Part shown: piece by piece, positions 6,072 to 7,196 of the stretch | Layout: each line of letters begins with the position of its first letter | How positions within the stretch are numbered: the stretch's first letter is position 1 | Source: Myxococcales bacterium | Lineage (GTDB): Bacteria; Myxococcota; Polyangia; Polyangiales; Polyangiaceae | Length of the DNA stretch: 7,196 bases | Assembly (NCBI GenBank): GCA_020430865.1 | Contig: JAGQIY010000176.1 | Coordinates: 1 to 7,196, forward strand | Reading direction: 5' to 3' | Translations under genes and position numbers: made by a program | The notes under the pieces: generated by a model | Databases searched by the model: none | What the model was told of the DNA's origin: nothing | What the model saw: the letters and a program-made list of their open reading frames with translations, nothing else

Positions 6072-6082
6072 GTGGTTACCAC
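6072..6082. promoter_or_regulatory. Palindrome GTGGTTACCAC, possible operator
   Basis: A perfect 11-base palindrome (5-bp arms, one central base) about 150 bases upstream of the transpeptidase start and 10 bases from the strong hairpin at 6093-6122. The TGGT-N-ACCA core resembles operators of GntR-type and similar dimeric regulators. No regulator gene is in the window, so this is a weak call. Confidence 0.25.
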
Positions 6083-6092
6083 CGAAATAGGT

Positions 6093-6122
6093 GAGGTGCG
6101 CCACCTTGCGGTGGCGCACCTC
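6093..6122. terminator. Perfect 13-bp hairpin, probable terminator
   Basis: Arms GAGGTGCGCCACC (6093-6105) and GGTGGCGCACCTC (6110-6122) pair without mismatch around a TTGC loop. This is the strongest hairpin in the window. On the minus strand it is followed by ACCTATTTCGG, on the plus strand by TTGTTGCG; both tails are T-poor. It lies downstream of the minus-strand promoter at 6263-6293 and upstream of the transpeptidase gene in the same orientation. It could therefore end a small RNA or act as an attenuator. Confidence 0.6.
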
Positions 6123-6257
6123 TTGTTGCGCAGGATCGTCGTGGTCGGAAGGAGACTCTCATAACCCCTCACTCGAGGCCCCTCTCCTGCAGTCGATTTG
6201 GGTCGACTCCAGGCACGACTTCAGACGATCGGCTGTCCCCCGAATTCCCCTCTCGAC
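6093..6257 (-). ncRNA. Candidate structured small RNA or transpeptidase leader RNA
   Basis: Downstream of the promoter at 6263-6293 no convincing protein is encoded, but the minus-strand transcript folds as a rod of nested stems. The closing stem pairs 6257-6246 with 6155-6144 (11 of 12 positions, two G-U). The middle stem pairs 6244-6238 with 6178-6172 (7 bp, two G-U). The apical hairpin pairs 6213-6203 with 6196-6186 (6 bp AGTCGA/TCGACT around CCCAAA, one G-G mismatch, then 4 bp). A perfect 13-bp hairpin at 6122-6093 follows and may be the 3' end, giving about 165 nt. A rod with internal bubbles recalls 6S RNA, but I see no conserved 6S sequence and do not assign it. It may instead be part of a long leader of the transpeptidase gene, whose ATG is about 340 bases from the start point. 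The 5' end is predicted, not known. Confidence 0.38.
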
Positions 6258-6262
6258 TTAGA

Positions 6263-6293
6263 AGCCTAACACCCTCCGCGTGGCAGTTGTCAA
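6263..6293 (-). promoter_or_regulatory. Sigma70-like promoter reading leftward
   Basis: On the minus strand a perfect TTGACA (6293-6288) is followed 19 bases later by TAGGCT (6268-6263), which has the T, A and final T of the -10 consensus. With TTAGGC as the -10 the spacing is 18. An A6 tract at 6321-6316 lies upstream in a position suited to an UP element. The predicted start is near 6257. In this GC-rich context a perfect -35 hexamer is uncommon, but the -10 match is partial. Confidence 0.45.
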
Positions 6294-6630
6294 CGCTGCC
6301 CAGGCCGCGACTCACTTTTTTGTGTGACGTCCTCTCCTCTCCTGCGCGGGGTCTCCACTGGTGTGTGAACGTCACCACTATCGGTCCCGCGCGGAACTGA
6401 CCTTCAGGGCGCCGCGAGCTCGCCAGGCTGTCGGCCCGTAGCCAAGGAATTGCAGCGACGGCGGGCGGCGTTGGGTAGTGGCTAGTTTCCCCAAGCCGCC
6501 GGGTGAGGAGCACGGGCGCGGCGGGCAGCATGAGACCGGCGCGATCCGGGTATGCGGATCACGTCAGCATCGAAGGCTCGCCTTGCAAAGCAGCGCCATC
6601 GAGCGGCGAATGCGTGCGTCAGAAGCAACC

Positions 6631-6666
6631 AGTGACGCTCGGTCATTCATGGCATCGAGCGTCACT
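6631..6666. repeat. Perfect 11-bp inverted repeat
   Basis: AGTGACGCTCG (6631-6641) and CGAGCGTCACT (6656-6666) are exact reverse complements around a 14-base spacer. As RNA it would form a stable hairpin. Neither flank has a T run, so it is either a weak terminator or a protein-binding site. No gene is close enough to decide. Confidence 0.5.
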
Positions 6667-6912
6667 CATTCTCACACCGCGACGCGCGACGACGCTGGCG
6701 TGATCTCCTTCAAGCTCTCGCCGCTCGCAGCCGCTGAACTTTTTTCAGGGTTGGTGCTCGAGCGTGCATTGGATGTCGCGCTCGCTGCCTCCACGTCGCC
6801 GGTCGTGTCTTCGAAGCCGCGCGCTGTCACGGAGCCGCGCGCGGCGCTCAACCCCTGCGGTCGTCACCGAGGCGGCCAGAGGGATCCGCGTCAGCGGGGC
6901 GGGCGACTCGGT

Positions 6913-6928
6913 TGGCACGAGACTCGCT
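6913..6928 (+). promoter_or_regulatory. Weak sigma54-like promoter motif
   Basis: TGGCACG-AGAC-TCGCT has the GG-N10-GC spacing of -24/-12 promoters and a perfect TGGCACG half; the -12 half has TCGC instead of TTGC. The TGGCACG is also one arm of an inverted repeat with CGTGCCA at 6935-6941, so the match may be incidental. Any target gene would lie to the right of the window. Confidence 0.22.
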
Positions 6929-7196
6929 CTTGCGCGTGCCACCACACGGTTCTGCGCGGGGTGAGCGGCGCGGGCCCGTCGTGACGCACCGCTAGCGTCC
7001 GCTCAGCACGCGCACGCGACGGTCGGATGAGGCTGGGGCTCGGGACTCGAGACCGCGTTTTGTGCTGCGAGAGCGCGACTTTGCGCGTCCTCGTTATGCG
7101 TCGTGAGCCGCAGGGGATATCCTGCTCGAGCGCGGGCGCGAACGGTTCTCCATCCCAGCAAAGCGTCGAACCTTGTCACCGACCCCACCGAACGAA

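Larger units (their letters stand above)
6294..7196. other. Region without a recognisable protein gene
   Basis: About 900 bases. The open frames here, on either strand, have mixed third-base use and amino-acid composition without any recognisable motif, so none is called. Frames open to the right edge (minus strand from 7196 to 7003; plus strand from ATG 7027) also lack ribosome binding sites or coding bias. Visible signals are T6 runs at 6316-6321 and near 6739, the 11-bp inverted repeat at 6631-6666, two copies of GCCGCGCGC at 6816 and 6834, and a sigma54-like motif with an inverted repeat at 6913-6941. Confidence 0.45.

Noticed and set aside
6076..6162. 28-codon minus-strand leader peptide (ATG 6162-6160, TAA 6078-6076)
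   Set aside because: It reads through the strong hairpin at 6093-6122. GAGGGG is only about 2 bases from the ATG, and the peptide has no amino-acid run typical of attenuation leaders.
6093..6257. Firm assignment of the structured region as 6S RNA, RNase P RNA, SRP RNA, tmRNA or a tRNA
   Set aside because: None of the conserved sequence motifs of these RNAs could be found. The rod shape alone is not enough for a name.
6478..6984. 168-residue plus-strand frame
   Set aside because: Third-base use is mixed, no ribosome binding site is seen, and apart from a short Ala/Leu stretch it has no protein-like character. It also spans the 11-bp inverted repeat.
1..7196. tRNA or rRNA genes, CRISPR arrays, insertion sequences or phage genes
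   Set aside because: No TTCGA-type T-loop in a cloverleaf context, no regularly spaced repeats, and no transposase, integrase or terminal inverted repeats with a target duplication were seen.

Overview
The window is GC-rich. Its protein-coding genes show strong G/C bias at the third codon position. The best-supported origin is a myxobacterium (Myxococcota), probably of the Polyangiales type. This is inferred from the style of the proteins: lipoproteins with long Gly/Ser/Ala linkers, SBBP-type repeats, small lipoproteins of unknown role, and a stand-alone penicillin-binding transpeptidase. No marker gene fixes the species.

Layout, left to right. Bases 1-924 (minus) hold the N-terminal 308 residues of an SBBP-repeat lipoprotein that runs off the left edge. 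A divergent gap (925-1236) leads to two plus-strand genes with strong ribosome binding sites: a two-domain VOC (glyoxalase/bleomycin-resistance fold) protein at 1237-2007 and a lipoprotein of unknown function at 2062-2766. A long hairpin at 2774-2815 separates these from a run of minus-strand genes. In transcription order that run is a penicillin-binding transpeptidase (5919-4696), a 95-residue small protein (4430-4143), a 38-residue very basic protein (3731-3615) and a possible lipoprotein (3412-2897). The gaps of 200-410 bases between them contain several inverted repeats, so these genes are probably separate transcription units.

The right end (5920-7196) has no convincing protein gene. Its most interesting part is on the minus strand upstream of the transpeptidase gene. 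A sigma70-like promoter (TTGACA at 6293-6288) is followed by about 115 nt that can fold into a rod with three coaxial stems, and then by a perfect 13-bp hairpin. This could be a free-standing small RNA or a structured leader that controls the transpeptidase gene. The rest holds a perfect 11-bp inverted repeat and a weak sigma54-like motif.

The genes do not form one pathway. Three or four encode envelope proteins (two or three lipoproteins and the transpeptidase). The VOC protein, the 95-residue protein and the 38-residue protein are probably cytoplasmic. The items most likely to be undescribed are the structured RNA/leader and the 38-residue basic protein.
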